Assembly: GCF_900100545.1 (NCBI RefSeq)
Contig: NZ_FNDP01000021.1
Span: 1 to 48,163 of the forward strand
Reading direction: 5' to 3'
Length of the DNA: 48,163 nt
From: Pseudobutyrivibrio sp. 49
GTDB taxonomy: Bacteria; Bacillota; Clostridia; Lachnospirales; Lachnospiraceae
In this document: piece after piece, positions 1-8,741 of the stretch
Position numbering within the stretch: position 1 is the first letter of the stretch
Layout: each line of letters starts with the position of its first letter
Made by a program: the position numbers and the translations under genes
The notes under the pieces: model-generated
What the model saw: the letters and a program-made list of their open reading frames with translations, nothing else
Told to the model about the DNA's origin: nothing
Database searches by the model: none

Positions 1-12
1 TAAACGTGCTTC

Positions 13-181
13 GCACAAACCTAATCTTTCATTTGCTTGATTTACAGTGTATCTGCCCAGAAATGGGAGTCAAGGATGCTACGCACCGAAGGCTGAAGTC
101 CTTGACACCCATTTCAAGGCAGATAAAATATCAACAAGCAAACGAAGGATTATTTGTCGTACAGTAAAGTACGCTTTGTGC
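13..181. repeat. Long imperfect inverted repeat (giant hairpin)
   Basis: Two arms of about 53 nt (23-76 and 99-151) are imperfect reverse complements around a 22-nt loop. Shared blocks include TTTGCTTG, ATCTGCC, GAAATGGG and GTCAAGGA. A further pair, GCACAAA (13-19) and TTTGTGC (175-181), extends the symmetry outward. The 1-411 stretch holds no gene I can support; besides this repeat it contains a terminator and the crt promoter. The repeat could be an mRNA 3' structure of the gene to the left, or a small non-autonomous mobile element. The sequence alone does not decide. Confidence 0.6.
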
Positions 182-190
182 ACTTAATTA

Positions 191-217
191 GAGGCCTGCG
201 AAGCAGGGCTTCCTTTT
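191..217 (+). terminator. Intrinsic terminator of the gene to the left
   Basis: A GC-rich stem (GAGGCCTGC / GCAGGGCTTC, GAA loop, one G-U pair and one bulge) is followed by CCTTTT. It probably ends transcription entering from outside the window and isolates crt. Confidence 0.6.
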
Positions 218-331
218 AAAAGAGAAAAAGAGTAAGATTATAACAAATCTAATTCTTATCATAAAACACATGGATAGTCTTTTCTGTGATTTCCGAGTAC
301 AAATTTACGCTGCCACACATCACTAAAGTGA

Positions 332-349
332 TTGACAAAGTTTTAACAA
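332..349. promoter_or_regulatory. Candidate Rex (NADH-sensing repressor) operator
   Basis: TTGACAA-AGTT-TTAACAA matches the clostridial Rex consensus TTGTTAA-N4-TTAACAA at 12 of 14 defined positions. It overlaps the -35 and spacer of the crt promoter, where bound Rex would block RNA polymerase. Rex control of crotonase and butyryl-CoA genes is known in clostridia; its action here is inferred from sequence only. Confidence 0.55.
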
Positions 350-360
350 TGCACTATGAT
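332..360 (+). promoter_or_regulatory. Sigma-A promoter of crt
   Basis: TTGACA at 332-337, a 17-bp spacer and TATGAT at 355-360: a perfect -35 and a five-of-six -10 at optimal spacing. This suits the strongly codon-biased gene that starts 51 bp downstream. Confidence 0.85.
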
Positions 361-411
361 ATTAAACAGTAGAAAATAATTGGGGCGAACCCGGTATAGG
401 AGGATTTTGTG

Positions 412-1215
412 ATGAGCGAATTCAACAATTTAAAGCTTGAGGTTGCAGACGAGATTGCTGTACTTACAATTTCACGTCCAGCAGCACTTAACGCACTTAA
501 CAGCGAGACTCTTGATGAGTTAAACGTAGCACTTACAGAGATCGAGGCTAGAGACGATGTAAAGGTTCTTATCCTTACAGGCGGTCCAGATAAGAAGGAC
601 AATGCATTTAAGTCATTTGTTGCTGGTGCAGATATTTCTGAGATGGTAAACTTCACAGCAGCTGAGGCACGTGCTTTCGGTATGAGAGCATCAGTTCCTT
701 TCTTCAAGCTTATGAATATGAGACAGGTTACAATTGCAGCTGTTAACGGCTTTGCACTTGGCGGCGGTTGCGAGATTGCTATGGCTTGTGATATTCGTAT
801 CGCTTCAGAGAATGCTACATTTGGTCAGCCAGAGACAGGTCTTGGTATTATCCCTGGTTTCGGTGGTACACAGAGACTTGCTCGTCTCGTAGGTATGGGA
901 CGTGCTAAGGAGCTTATCTTCACATGCGATTCTATCGATGCTAACGAGGCATACAGAATCGGTCTTGTAAACAAGGTTGTAGCTTGTGAGGAGCTTATGG
1001 ACACAGCTAAGGCTATGGCTAAGAAGATTGCTTCTAAGGGAAGCTATGCAGTATCTATCGCAAAGGCTGCTATCAACAACGGATACGATATGGACATCAA
1101 AAACGCAGTTGAGATGGAGGCTAACCTCTTCGGAATTACATGTTCTACACATGATAAGGCTGAAGGAATGGGCGCTTTCCTTGAGAGAAGAGCTGCAAAT
1201 CTTACAGATTTCTAA
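412..1215 (+). CDS. crt: 3-hydroxybutyryl-CoA dehydratase (crotonase)
   Basis: A 267-residue enoyl-CoA hydratase/isomerase family protein. It should dehydrate 3-hydroxybutyryl-CoA to crotonyl-CoA in cytosolic butyrate formation. The oxyanion-hole segment near residues 70-75 (AGADI) and the two expected catalytic acids are present: E121 in the GGGCEIAMACD block and E141 in QPETGLGIIPGFGG. ATG 412 is preferred over GTG 409 because AGGAGG (398-403) sits 8 nt before it. Codon use is strongly biased, as in highly expressed genes. The gene is alone between its own promoter and terminator; bcd, etf, hbd and thl are not adjacent, unlike in many clostridia. Another short-chain enoyl-CoA hydratase role is possible, but butyrate Crt fits best. 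Confidence 0.88.
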   Translation: MSEFNNLKLEVADEIAVLTISRPAALNALNSETLDELNVALTEIEARDDVKVLILTGGPDKKDNAFKSFVAGADISEMVNFTAAEARAFGMRASVPFFKLMNMRQVTIAAVNGFALGGGCEIAMACDIRIASENATFGQPETGLGIIPGFGGTQRLARLVGMGRAKELIFTCDSIDANEAYRIGLVNKVVACEELMDTAKAMAKKIASKGSYAVSIAKAAINNGYDMDIKNAVEMEANLFGITCSTHDKAEGMGAFLERRAANLTDF

Positions 1216-1229
1216 TTTATCGCAATTTT

Positions 1230-1257
1230 GACCCCTCGCAAGAGGGGTCTTTTTTTA
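1230..1257 (+). terminator. Intrinsic terminator after crt
   Basis: Perfect stem GACCCCTC / GAGGGGTC with a short loop followed by seven T residues, 14 nt after the crt stop codon. It makes crt a single-gene transcript. Confidence 0.9.
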
Positions 1258-1269
1258 TGCCACTTTACC

Positions 1270-1298
1270 TTGATAAATTATCCATAAACAGTTAAAAT
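1270..1298 (+). promoter_or_regulatory. Promoter of the DUF4190-like gene
   Basis: TTGATA (1270-1275), 17-bp spacer, TAAAAT (1293-1298), just downstream of the crt terminator and 41 bp before the next start codon. Confidence 0.6.
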
Positions 1299-1339
1299 AC
1301 TTAAGATTAGGTGGATTATAAATTTTTATAGGAGCATTT

Positions 1340-1837
1340 ATGAGTTACGACTATTATTACACCGACGATGTAGAAAGAGAAATTAAGAATCTTCAGAATG
1401 GAAATGGCCGTCCTAGCAATTTCGGATTAGCCGTTGCTTCCCTGATAATGGGAATAGTTTCTTTAGTCTTTTTCTTATTTCTTTTAAATATTGTTTCAGC
1501 CGTTATAGCTATCATTTTTGGCATTATATTCCTTTGCAGCACAAAGGCTGGTGCAAAGGGCAGAGGCATAGCTATAGGTGGTATCATCACATCCATCCTT
1601 TCGATAGTGCTGTGTATAGGAAGCTATGTGCTTATATTCCAGAATGCTGATAACATCAGCAGGATGTTTGAAAATGAGCTTCAGAATAACAATTCTCCAT
1701 TTTATTACTATGAGGATAATGGAGATGATTCAGACTTATTCAAAGATTTTGATGGCATAGAGGATTTCTATAACAATTTCGAGGAAAATCCCGATGATTT
1801 AGAGGATTTTCTTAAGGATAAGGATGACACACTTTAA
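1340..1837 (+). CDS. DUF4190-like small membrane protein
   Basis: A 165-residue protein with a hydrophilic N-terminus rich in Tyr and Asp, two hydrophobic segments (about residues 28-60 and 74-100) separated by a short basic Gly-rich linker (KAGAKGRG), and a very acidic C-terminal tail from about 110 rich in Asp, Glu and Phe/Tyr. The two-helix arrangement with GLAVASLIMGIVSLV resembles DUF4190 membrane proteins, whose function is unknown. The start is supported by TAGGAG at 1329-1334. It has its own promoter and lies between crt and ileS without overlap. No catalytic motif is visible, so no activity is assigned. Confidence 0.7.
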   Translation: MSYDYYYTDDVEREIKNLQNGNGRPSNFGLAVASLIMGIVSLVFFLFLLNIVSAVIAIIFGIIFLCSTKAGAKGRGIAIGGIITSILSIVLCIGSYVLIFQNADNISRMFENELQNNNSPFYYYEDNGDDSDLFKDFDGIEDFYNNFEENPDDLEDFLKDKDDTL

Positions 1838-1940
1838 TTTTGATGAAAGCATGAGGGCCTAACCAACCTTCATTCTTTACATATAAAAATAAGGATTAGG
1901 TGACGAGAAAGCCTAGTCTCACAGAAAGGAATTACTTTAT

Positions 1941-4900
1941 ATGTACAACAAAGTAGACGCAAGTTTAAATTTTGTTGAGCGCGAAAAGCAGGTGCTCAAG
2001 TTCTGGAACGAGAATGACATCTTCCAGAAGTCAATGGATTCAAGAAAAGAGGGAGAGACATACACATTCTATGATGGCCCTCCAACAGCAAACGGCAAGC
2101 CTCACATCGGTCATGTTGAGACTCGTGCCATTAAGGACATGATTCCTAGATACCAGACAATGAAGGGCAAGTTCGTTCCTCGTAAGGCTGGTTGGGATAC
2201 ACATGGTCTTCCAGTAGAGCTTGAAGTTGAGAAGCTTCTTGGTCTTAACGGAAAAGAGCAGATTGAAGAATACGGTATGGAGCCTTTCATTAAGCAGTGT
2301 AAGGAATCCGTATGGAAATACAAGGGTATGTGGGAGGATTTCTCTGGTACAGTTGGTTTCTGGGCAGATATGGACAATCCTTACATCACATATGATGACA
2401 ATTTCATCGAGTCTGAGTGGTGGGCACTTAAGACAATCTGGGACAAGAAGCTCCTTTACAAGGGATTCAAGATTGTTCCTTATTGCCCTCGTTGTGGTAC
2501 TCCACTTTCAGCACAGGAGGTTGCTCAGGGCTACAAGACAGTTAAGGAGCGCTCAGCAATCGCACGCTTCAAGATTAAGGGAGAGGATGCATTCTTCCTC
2601 GCATGGACAACAACTCCATGGACACTTCCATCAAACCTTGCACTTTGCGTAAACCCAGTAGAGACTTACGTTCGTGTTAAGGCAGCAGATGGCTATACAT
2701 ATATTCTCGCAGAGGCACTTGCTGATAAGGTACTTGGCAAGCTTGCAAAGGAAGAAGGAGAGAAGGCTTACGAAGTTCTTGAGACTTATAAGGGAACAGA
2801 CCTTGAGTACAAGGAATACGAGCCACTTTTCGAGTGCGCTGGCATTGCAGCTGAGAAGCAGCACAAGAAGGCACACTTCGTAGTATGCGATGATTACGTT
2901 ACTATGTCAGATGGTACTGGTATCGTTCATATTGCTCCTGCATTTGGTGAGGATGATGCTAAGGTTGGCCGTAAGTACGACCTTCCATTCGTTCAGTTCG
3001 TAGATGGCAAGGGTGAGCTTACAGCGGAGACACCATACGCTGGTCAGTTCGTTAAGGATGCAGATCCAAACGTACTTAAGGACCTTGATGCTAAGGGACA
3101 GCTCTTCGAAGCACCTAAGTTCGAGCACGAGTATCCACACTGCTGGAGATGCGACACTCCACTTATCTACTATGCTAGAGAATCATGGTTCATCAAGATG
3201 ACAGAGGTTAAGGATGACCTGATTAAGAATAATAACACTGTAAATTGGATTCCAGATTCAATCGGTAAGGGACGTTTCGGAGATTGGCTTGAGAATGTTC
3301 AGGACTGGGGTATTTCACGTAACCGTTATTGGGGAACTCCACTTAACATCTGGGAGTGCCCAGACTGTGGTAAGCAGATTTCAATCGGAAGCCGCAAGGA
3401 ATTAGCAGAGCTTTCAGGACGTGCTGATGCAGAGACTATCGAGCTTCACCGTCCATACATCGATGAGGTTACATGCACATGTCCTGAGTGTAAGGGCACA
3501 ATGAAGCGTGTACCAGAGGTTATCGACTGCTGGTTCGATTCAGGTGCTATGCCATTCGCTCAGCATCACTATCCATTCGAAAATAAGGAAGTATTTGAGC
3601 AGCAGTTCCCTGCTAAGTTCATTTCAGAGGCTGTTGACCAGACTCGTGGTTGGTTCTACTCACTTATGGCAGAGTCAACACTTCTCTTCAACAAGGCTCC
3701 TTACGAGAACGTAATCGTACTTGGTCATGTTCAGGATGAGAATGGTCAGAAGATGTCTAAGTCTAAGGGCAACGCTGTTGATCCATTCGATGCACTTGAG
3801 AAGATGGGCGCTGATGCAATCAGATGGTACTTCTACACATCTTCAGCACCATGGATTCCAAAGAGATTTGGTGAGAATGCAGTTATGGAAGGCCAGAGAA
3901 AGTTCCTTGGAACACTTTGGAATACATACGCTTTCTATATCTTATATGCAAATATTGATGAGTTTGATCCTACAAAGTACGAGCTTGATTTCAGCAAGCT
4001 TGCAGTTATGGATAAGTGGATTCTTTCTCGTCTTAATTCAGCAATCAAGGCTGTTGATGAGAACCTTGGTTCATACAAGATTCCAGAGGCAGCACGTGCT
4101 CTTGATGAGTTCGTAGATGACATGTCAAACTGGTATGTTCGTCGTTGTCGTGACAGATTTTGGGCAAAGGGAATGGAGCAGGATAAGATTAATGCTTACA
4201 TGACTCTTTACACATGCCTTAAGGATATTGCACTTGCAGCAGCACCAATGATTCCTTTCATGACAGAGGAAATCTACCAGAACATGGTTCGCTCAGTAGA
4301 TAAGACAGCTCCAGAGTCTATCCACCTTTGCGACTTCCCAGTTGTAAATGAGCAGTTCATCGACAAGAAGCTTGAGGAAGATATGGATGAGCTTCTTAAG
4401 ATTGTTGTTCACGGACGTGCTTGCCGTAACACAGCTAATATCAAGAATCGTCAGCCAATTGGCCAGATGTACATCAAGGCTGAGCATGAGCTTGATGAGA
4501 TGTATGTTTCAATCATCGAGGATGAGCTTAACGTTAAGAAGGCTACATTCACAGATGATGTTTCATCATTCACATCATACAGCTTCAAGCCACAGCTTCG
4601 TACAGTAGGACCTAAGTATGGCAAGTTCCTTGGTGGCATCCAGAAGGCACTTTCTAGCCTTGATGGAAACGCAGCTTATGCAGAGCTTAAGGCAAATGGG
4701 GTATTAAGATTGCCTGAGGTTGATGCATCTATCGAGCTTGCAGAGGAAGATTTACTTATTTCTATGGCTCAGACAGAGGGCTTTGTAGCAGACGGCGACA
4801 ACTACGTTACAGTAGTTCTTGATACAAACCTTACAGAGGAGCTCCTTGAGGAAGGTTTTGTACGTGAAATCGTATCTAAGATTCAGACAATGCGTAAGGA

Positions 4901-5099
4901 AGCAGATTTCGAGGTTATGGACAGAATCACAGTTTCTTACGAATCATCTGATAAAATAAAGGACATATTTGAGAGAAATAAAGACGTTATCATGGGTGAG
5001 GTTCTCGCAGACGAAATCGTTGTTGGCGGTTCTGGATCTCACACAAAAGAATGGAATATTAATGGAGAAAATGTAACATTATCTGTAACTAGACAATAA
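1941..5099 (+). CDS. ileS: Isoleucyl-tRNA synthetase
   Basis: A 1052-residue class I aminoacyl-tRNA synthetase charging tRNA-Ile in the cytosol. The HIGH signature is PHIGH (54-58) and the KMSKS loop is KMSKS (604-608). Between them lies the CP1 editing region, which carries Cys pairs; the C-terminal third is the anticodon-binding region. The length and the KPHIGHVETRAIKD context fit the longer, eukaryote-like IleRS class common in Clostridia, which as a class is often less mupirocin-sensitive (inference for this protein). RBS GAAAGGAA lies about 10 nt before ATG. Codon bias is strong. Only 103 bp separate it from the upstream gene, and no T-box consensus is visible, unlike many Firmicutes ileS leaders. 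Confidence 0.96.
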   Translation: MYNKVDASLNFVEREKQVLKFWNENDIFQKSMDSRKEGETYTFYDGPPTANGKPHIGHVETRAIKDMIPRYQTMKGKFVPRKAGWDTHGLPVELEVEKLLGLNGKEQIEEYGMEPFIKQCKESVWKYKGMWEDFSGTVGFWADMDNPYITYDDNFIESEWWALKTIWDKKLLYKGFKIVPYCPRCGTPLSAQEVAQGYKTVKERSAIARFKIKGEDAFFLAWTTTPWTLPSNLALCVNPVETYVRVKAADGYTYILAEALADKVLGKLAKEEGEKAYEVLETYKGTDLEYKEYEPLFECAGIAAEKQHKKAHFVVCDDYVTMSDGTGIVHIAPAFGEDDAKVGRKYDLPFVQFVDGKGELTAETPYAGQFVKDADPNVLKDLDAKGQLFEAPKFEHEYPHCWRCDTPLIYYARESWFIKMTEVKDDLIKNNNTVNWIPDSIGKGRFGDWLENVQDWGISRNRYWGTPLNIWECPDCGKQISIGSRKELAELSGRADAETIELHRPYIDEVTCTCPECKGTMKRVPEVIDCWFDSGAMPFAQHHYPFENKEVFEQQFPAKFISEAVDQTRGWFYSLMAESTLLFNKAPYENVIVLGHVQDENGQKMSKSKGNAVDPFDALEKMGADAIRWYFYTSSAPWIPKRFGENAVMEGQRKFLGTLWNTYAFYILYANIDEFDPTKYELDFSKLAVMDKWILSRLNSAIKAVDENLGSYKIPEAARALDEFVDDMSNWYVRRCRDRFWAKGMEQDKINAYMTLYTCLKDIALAAAPMIPFMTEEIYQNMVRSVDKTAPESIHLCDFPVVNEQFIDKKLEEDMDELLKIVVHGRACRNTANIKNRQPIGQMYIKAEHELDEMYVSIIEDELNVKKATFTDDVSSFTSYSFKPQLRTVGPKYGKFLGGIQKALSSLDGNAAYAELKANGVLRLPEVDASIELAEEDLLISMAQTEGFVADGDNYVTVVLDTNLTEELLEEGFVREIVSKIQTMRKEADFEVMDRITVSYESSDKIKDIFERNKDVIMGEVLADEIVVGGSGSHTKEWNINGENVTLSVTRQ

Positions 5100-5116
5100 A
5101 CTTAAGATAGTCTGTA

Positions 5117-5186
5117 GGTGACAATCTCTTAGTGTTGCACAGCGAGACATGTTAGTCGAGCGGAGCAATATCTAAGGATTGTCTCC
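5117..5186 (+). promoter_or_regulatory. Long stem-loop in the ileS-glgP gap
   Basis: The arm 5117-5138 (GGTGACAATC...GTTGC) pairs imperfectly with 5165-5186 (GCAAT...GATTGTCTCC), leaving a 26-nt loop. No T-tract follows, so it is not a simple terminator. It would lie in the 5' leader of glgP or the 3' end of ileS mRNA. It could stabilise RNA or regulate; I do not recognise a known riboswitch class. Confidence 0.45.
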
Positions 5187-5222
5187 GTAACAGGCGTGCT
5201 ACTGTGTGGAGGGGTAGAGTTT

Positions 5223-7679
5223 ATGAAGAGACAGATGCCTAGCACCAAAGAATTAGAGCGTGAGATTAAGGACCGTGTAAAGTCTATGTTCCGTAAGGAC
5301 TTTGAGGAGGCTACCAAGGAGGAGATTTACCGCGCCTGCGCCGAAGTTGTTAATGACGTGGTAATCGACAACTGGCTCACCACCCAAAAGGAATTCACAA
5401 AGCAGGACCCTAAGTGTGTTTACTACATGTCAATGGAGTTTCTGATTGGTCGACTTCTTGGTAATAACATGATTAACATGCGTGGTTATACAGAAGTCAT
5501 GGATGCTCTTGCTAATCTTGGAGTAGATATAAACCTTATCGAGGACCAGGAGCCAGATCCTGCCCTTAGAAATGGTGGCCTTGGTCGTCTCGCAGCTTGC
5601 TTTTTAGATTCACTTGCAACCTTGCAGTATCCAGCCTATGGCTGTGGTATCAGATATCACTACGGTATGTTCAAGCAGAAGATAGAAGATGGATTTCAGC
5701 AAGAGGTGCCTGATGATTGGCTCCAGACACGCTATCCATTTGAGCTTGAGCGTACAGAGTACGAGTTTGAGGTAAAATTTGGCGGGTGGGTTCGCTATGA
5801 GAACCAGCCAGACGGCACCACCAAATATATCCATGAGGGCTACAATTCTGTCCTTGCCACACCATACGATATGCCTATTACAGGCTTCGATAATGGTATG
5901 GTTAATACTCTTATGATTTGGGACGCCAAGCCAAAGGAAGTATTTAGACTTCAATCCTTTGATCGTGGCGATTACAGCAAGGCTGTTGAGGATATGAATC
6001 TGGCTCGCAACCTTACTGAGGTTCTTTATCCTAATGATAATCACATTCAGGGTAAGGAGCTTAGATTAAAGCAGCAGTACTTCTTTGTATCAGCTTCTCT
6101 TCAGCGTGCAATCGCAAAATACTTGCGTTTTCACAATGATATTATGCGTCTGCCAGAAAAGGTAGTATTCCAGATGAATGATACGCACCCTACACTGACA
6201 GTTGCTGAGCTTATGCGACTTTTGATGGATGAGCATGGTCTCGGTTGGGACGATGCCTGGGAGGTTACCACTCATTGCGTAGCCTACACAAACCATACCA
6301 TCATGGCAGAGGCTCTTGAGAAATGGCCAGAGGATATTTTCAAAGGCCTGTTACCTCGTATCTACATGATAGTTGAAGAAATCAATCGTCGTTTTTGCGA
6401 GGAAATCAGAGCAAAGTTCCCAGGCGATGAAGAAAAGGTTCACCGCATGGCAATCCTTGCTGATGGACAGGTTAAGATGGCTCACATGGCTATTTGTGCC
6501 AGCTTCTCAGTAAATGGTGTTGCTGCTCTTCATACAGAGATTTTGAAGAATGTTTCTCTTCATGATTTCTATGAGATGTATCCAGAGAAATTCAACAACA
6601 AGACCAACGGTATTACTCAGCGTAGATTCCTTATGCACGGTAATTACAAGCTTTCTGACTGGGTAATTAAGAAGATTGGTCGTGGTTGGATTACTGATTT
6701 ATCTCAGATGGAGAAGCTTAATATGCTTCTTGATGACAAGAAGTCGCTTCAGCAATTTATGGAAATTAAGCTGGAGAACAAGAAGCGACTTGCAAAATAT
6801 ATATTTGATCACAACGGCATCGTAGTTGACCCTAACTCAATCTTTGACGTTCAGGTTAAGAGACTTCATGAGTACAAGCGTCAGCTTCTAAATATTTTGC
6901 ATGTAATGTATCTGTACAATCAGATTAAAGAGAATCCAGAGATGGAGTTTTATCCAACAACCTTTATCTTTGGAGCAAAGGCATCTGCAGGTTATGAAAT
7001 TGCCAAGCTTATCATTAAGCTTATCAACAATGTAGGTGCAGTAATTAATAATGATAAATCTATAGATAATAAGCTTAAGGTTGTATTTATCGAGGATTAC
7101 CGGGTTTCTAATGCTGAGTGGATTTTTGCAGCAGCAGATGTTTCTGAGCAGATTTCTACAGCATCAAAGGAGGCTTCTGGTACCGGTAATATGAAGTTTA
7201 TGCTTAATGGTGCAGTCACAATTGGTACTATGGATGGTGCCAACGTGGAGATGTATCAGGAGCTTGGAGGAAAGGATATTTTTATCTTCGGTATGAGTTC
7301 TGATGAGGTTATCGCCCACGAGAAGAATCATGACTACAACCCTGTTGATGAGATGAACAAGAATCCTCATATTCAGAAGGTTCTGTCTCAGCTTGTTAAC
7401 GGCAATTACAGCATAGACAACCCAGAGTTGTTCAGACCTATCTACAATTCACTTCTAAATACAGAGTGTACTGAGAGGGCTGATACATACTTCGTTCTTA
7501 AGGATTTCGCTTCTTACTGTGAAGCACATGAGAAGATTCAGGAAGCCTATAAGGACAGAGAAAAGTGGGCAAAGATGGCTCTTTCTAATGTTGCTCACGT
7601 TGGAAAGTTCTCTTCAGACAGAACTATCCAGGAGTATGTAGATGATATCTGGCATCTGGATAAGCTTGAGCTTAAATAG
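5223..7679 (+). CDS. glgP: Glycogen/maltodextrin phosphorylase
   Basis: An 818-residue GT35 alpha-glucan phosphorylase that releases glucose-1-phosphate from glycogen or maltodextrins with PLP and phosphate. The PLP-binding lysine is K658 in the family block EASGTGNMKF, followed by the conserved NGAVTIGTMDGANVE stretch. The N-terminal part has the usual YMSMEFLIGR and RNGGLGRLAACFLDS glucan-phosphorylase blocks. Length matches the bacterial family (about 800-840). ATG 5223 is chosen because GGAGGGG lies at 5208-5214; the reading frame is open further upstream to 5196. Glycogen versus maltodextrin preference cannot be told from motifs. The CPBP protease gene follows 17 nt later and may be co-transcribed. 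Confidence 0.94.
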   Translation: MKRQMPSTKELEREIKDRVKSMFRKDFEEATKEEIYRACAEVVNDVVIDNWLTTQKEFTKQDPKCVYYMSMEFLIGRLLGNNMINMRGYTEVMDALANLGVDINLIEDQEPDPALRNGGLGRLAACFLDSLATLQYPAYGCGIRYHYGMFKQKIEDGFQQEVPDDWLQTRYPFELERTEYEFEVKFGGWVRYENQPDGTTKYIHEGYNSVLATPYDMPITGFDNGMVNTLMIWDAKPKEVFRLQSFDRGDYSKAVEDMNLARNLTEVLYPNDNHIQGKELRLKQQYFFVSASLQRAIAKYLRFHNDIMRLPEKVVFQMNDTHPTLTVAELMRLLMDEHGLGWDDAWEVTTHCVAYTNHTIMAEALEKWPEDIFKGLLPRIYMIVEEINRRFCEEIRAKFPGDEEKVHRMAILADGQVKMAHMAICASFSVNGVAALHTEILKNVSLHDFYEMYPEKFNNKTNGITQRRFLMHGNYKLSDWVIKKIGRGWITDLSQMEKLNMLLDDKKSLQQFMEIKLENKKRLAKYIFDHNGIVVDPNSIFDVQVKRLHEYKRQLLNILHVMYLYNQIKENPEMEFYPTTFIFGAKASAGYEIAKLIIKLINNVGAVINNDKSIDNKLKVVFIEDYRVSNAEWIFAAADVSEQISTASKEASGTGNMKFMLNGAVTIGTMDGANVEMYQELGGKDIFIFGMSSDEVIAHEKNHDYNPVDEMNKNPHIQKVLSQLVNGNYSIDNPELFRPIYNSLLNTECTERADTYFVLKDFASYCEAHEKIQEAYKDREKWAKMALSNVAHVGKFSSDRTIQEYVDDIWHLDKLELK

Positions 7680-7696
7680 AATATTGGAGACTTAAA

Positions 7697-8581
7697 ATGA
7701 ATCAGAACAATACTGACAGAAGAAGATATATTCCATGGATTTTTCTGCCAACCATCGTTGCAATACTTATTCAGACAGCAGTATCTATAATGGCACTGGA
7801 GTTTTATATAGTTGCAGGGATGTGCAATTATACTGGTAGCGATTATACAAGCTTTATTATCCAGGTAATAAATACATATTCAAATGGCGACGGAGTAGCC
7901 TGGACATCTGTTATGTATGCAGCAGTTACTGCATTTATTGCCTTTTTGGTTTATAAAAAGCAGTACAGAGATGGCAAGCTTTCAGGCCTTTCAGGTAAAT
8001 CAAATAATATGCCACTTACAATCGCAGGCCTTCTGCTTTTTGCAGTAAGTATGCAGTATGTGACAGTGTATCTTATGAATTCACTGGCTTCAGCATTTCC
8101 TTCATGGCTGGAAGAGTATGAGGAGCTTATGGAGTCTGCAGGAATTAGCACCAGCATGACACCAATCATGATTGTGTACGCTATCATCTTAGGACCTGTT
8201 TGTGAGGAGCTATTATTCAGAGGTCTTACCTTCTTTGCTGCTAAAAAGGTTATGCCAGTTTATTATGCAATTCTGATTCAGGCTATAATGTTTGGCGCAT
8301 TCCACATGAACAAGCTTCAGGGAGTATACGCCTTTGTATTAGGCTTAGGTTTAGGATACATAATGTACCTTTACGACAGTCTTGTAATTACAATAATTAT
8401 TCATATCCTGTTTAATTTTATCGGTACAATCTGTGCAGATTATCTGCCAGTTGGAGGAGATGGACTTTTTTCATTCTTCTTCTGTACATTAGGTGCACTT
8501 GTAGCTGCATATTTTTCAATTATCTGTTTGAAAAAAGCTTCTGCAGTAGTTAATAATGATGGTAATATTGCCGATATATAA
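7697..8581 (+). CDS. CPBP-family intramembrane metalloprotease
   Basis: A 294-residue polytopic membrane protein with about seven or eight hydrophobic segments. It carries the CPBP (Rce1/Abi) signature: E170-E171-x3-R175 in CEELLFRG, H203 in FGAFHMN, and H236-x3-N240 in HILFN. The two Glu and the His residues are the expected catalytic or metal-site residues. Members process prenylated proteins in eukaryotes; bacterial roles include bacteriocin self-immunity and peptide maturation, but substrates are mostly unknown. The gene follows glgP by 17 nt with ATTGGAGA as RBS and ends before an intrinsic terminator, so it probably closes the glgP transcript. No bacteriocin gene is visible beside it. 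Confidence 0.88.
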   Translation: MNQNNTDRRRYIPWIFLPTIVAILIQTAVSIMALEFYIVAGMCNYTGSDYTSFIIQVINTYSNGDGVAWTSVMYAAVTAFIAFLVYKKQYRDGKLSGLSGKSNNMPLTIAGLLLFAVSMQYVTVYLMNSLASAFPSWLEEYEELMESAGISTSMTPIMIVYAIILGPVCEELLFRGLTFFAAKKVMPVYYAILIQAIMFGAFHMNKLQGVYAFVLGLGLGYIMYLYDSLVITIIIHILFNFIGTICADYLPVGGDGLFSFFFCTLGALVAAYFSIICLKKASAVVNNDGNIADI

Positions 8582-8604
8582 TTACACGGACGAGGATCAT
8601 AGAG

Positions 8605-8639
8605 ACCAGGAAGGCCTAAAGGTTTTCCTGGTTTTTTCT
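8605..8639 (+). terminator. Intrinsic terminator after the CPBP gene
   Basis: Stem ACCAGGAA (8605-8612) / TTCCTGGT (8625-8632) followed by TTTTTCTT. It separates the glgP unit from the next gene. Confidence 0.88.
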
Positions 8640-8741
8640 TTTATTTGAGGTACAGTGCCACCTGAAATAAGAGAGTCTATGGGGCAGAAAAAGGACTTTC
8701 TTCTTTTAACGCTATTTGGTTTTTAAAAAGGAGGAAAGCGA

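Noticed and set aside
354-707. Minus-strand ORF of 117 codons over crt
   Set aside because: Shadow of crt; no RBS, low-complexity Ser-rich product.
1838-1940. Possible T-box leader for ileS
   Set aside because: Only 103 bp are available and the conserved T-box sequence (AGGGTGG-type with ACCGCG) is absent. A small hairpin GATTAGG/CCTAGTC is present but is too weak a basis for a riboswitch call.
2111-4639. Many open frames on both strands inside ileS
   Set aside because: They are shadows of the strongly codon-biased ileS gene; none has RBS or family similarity.
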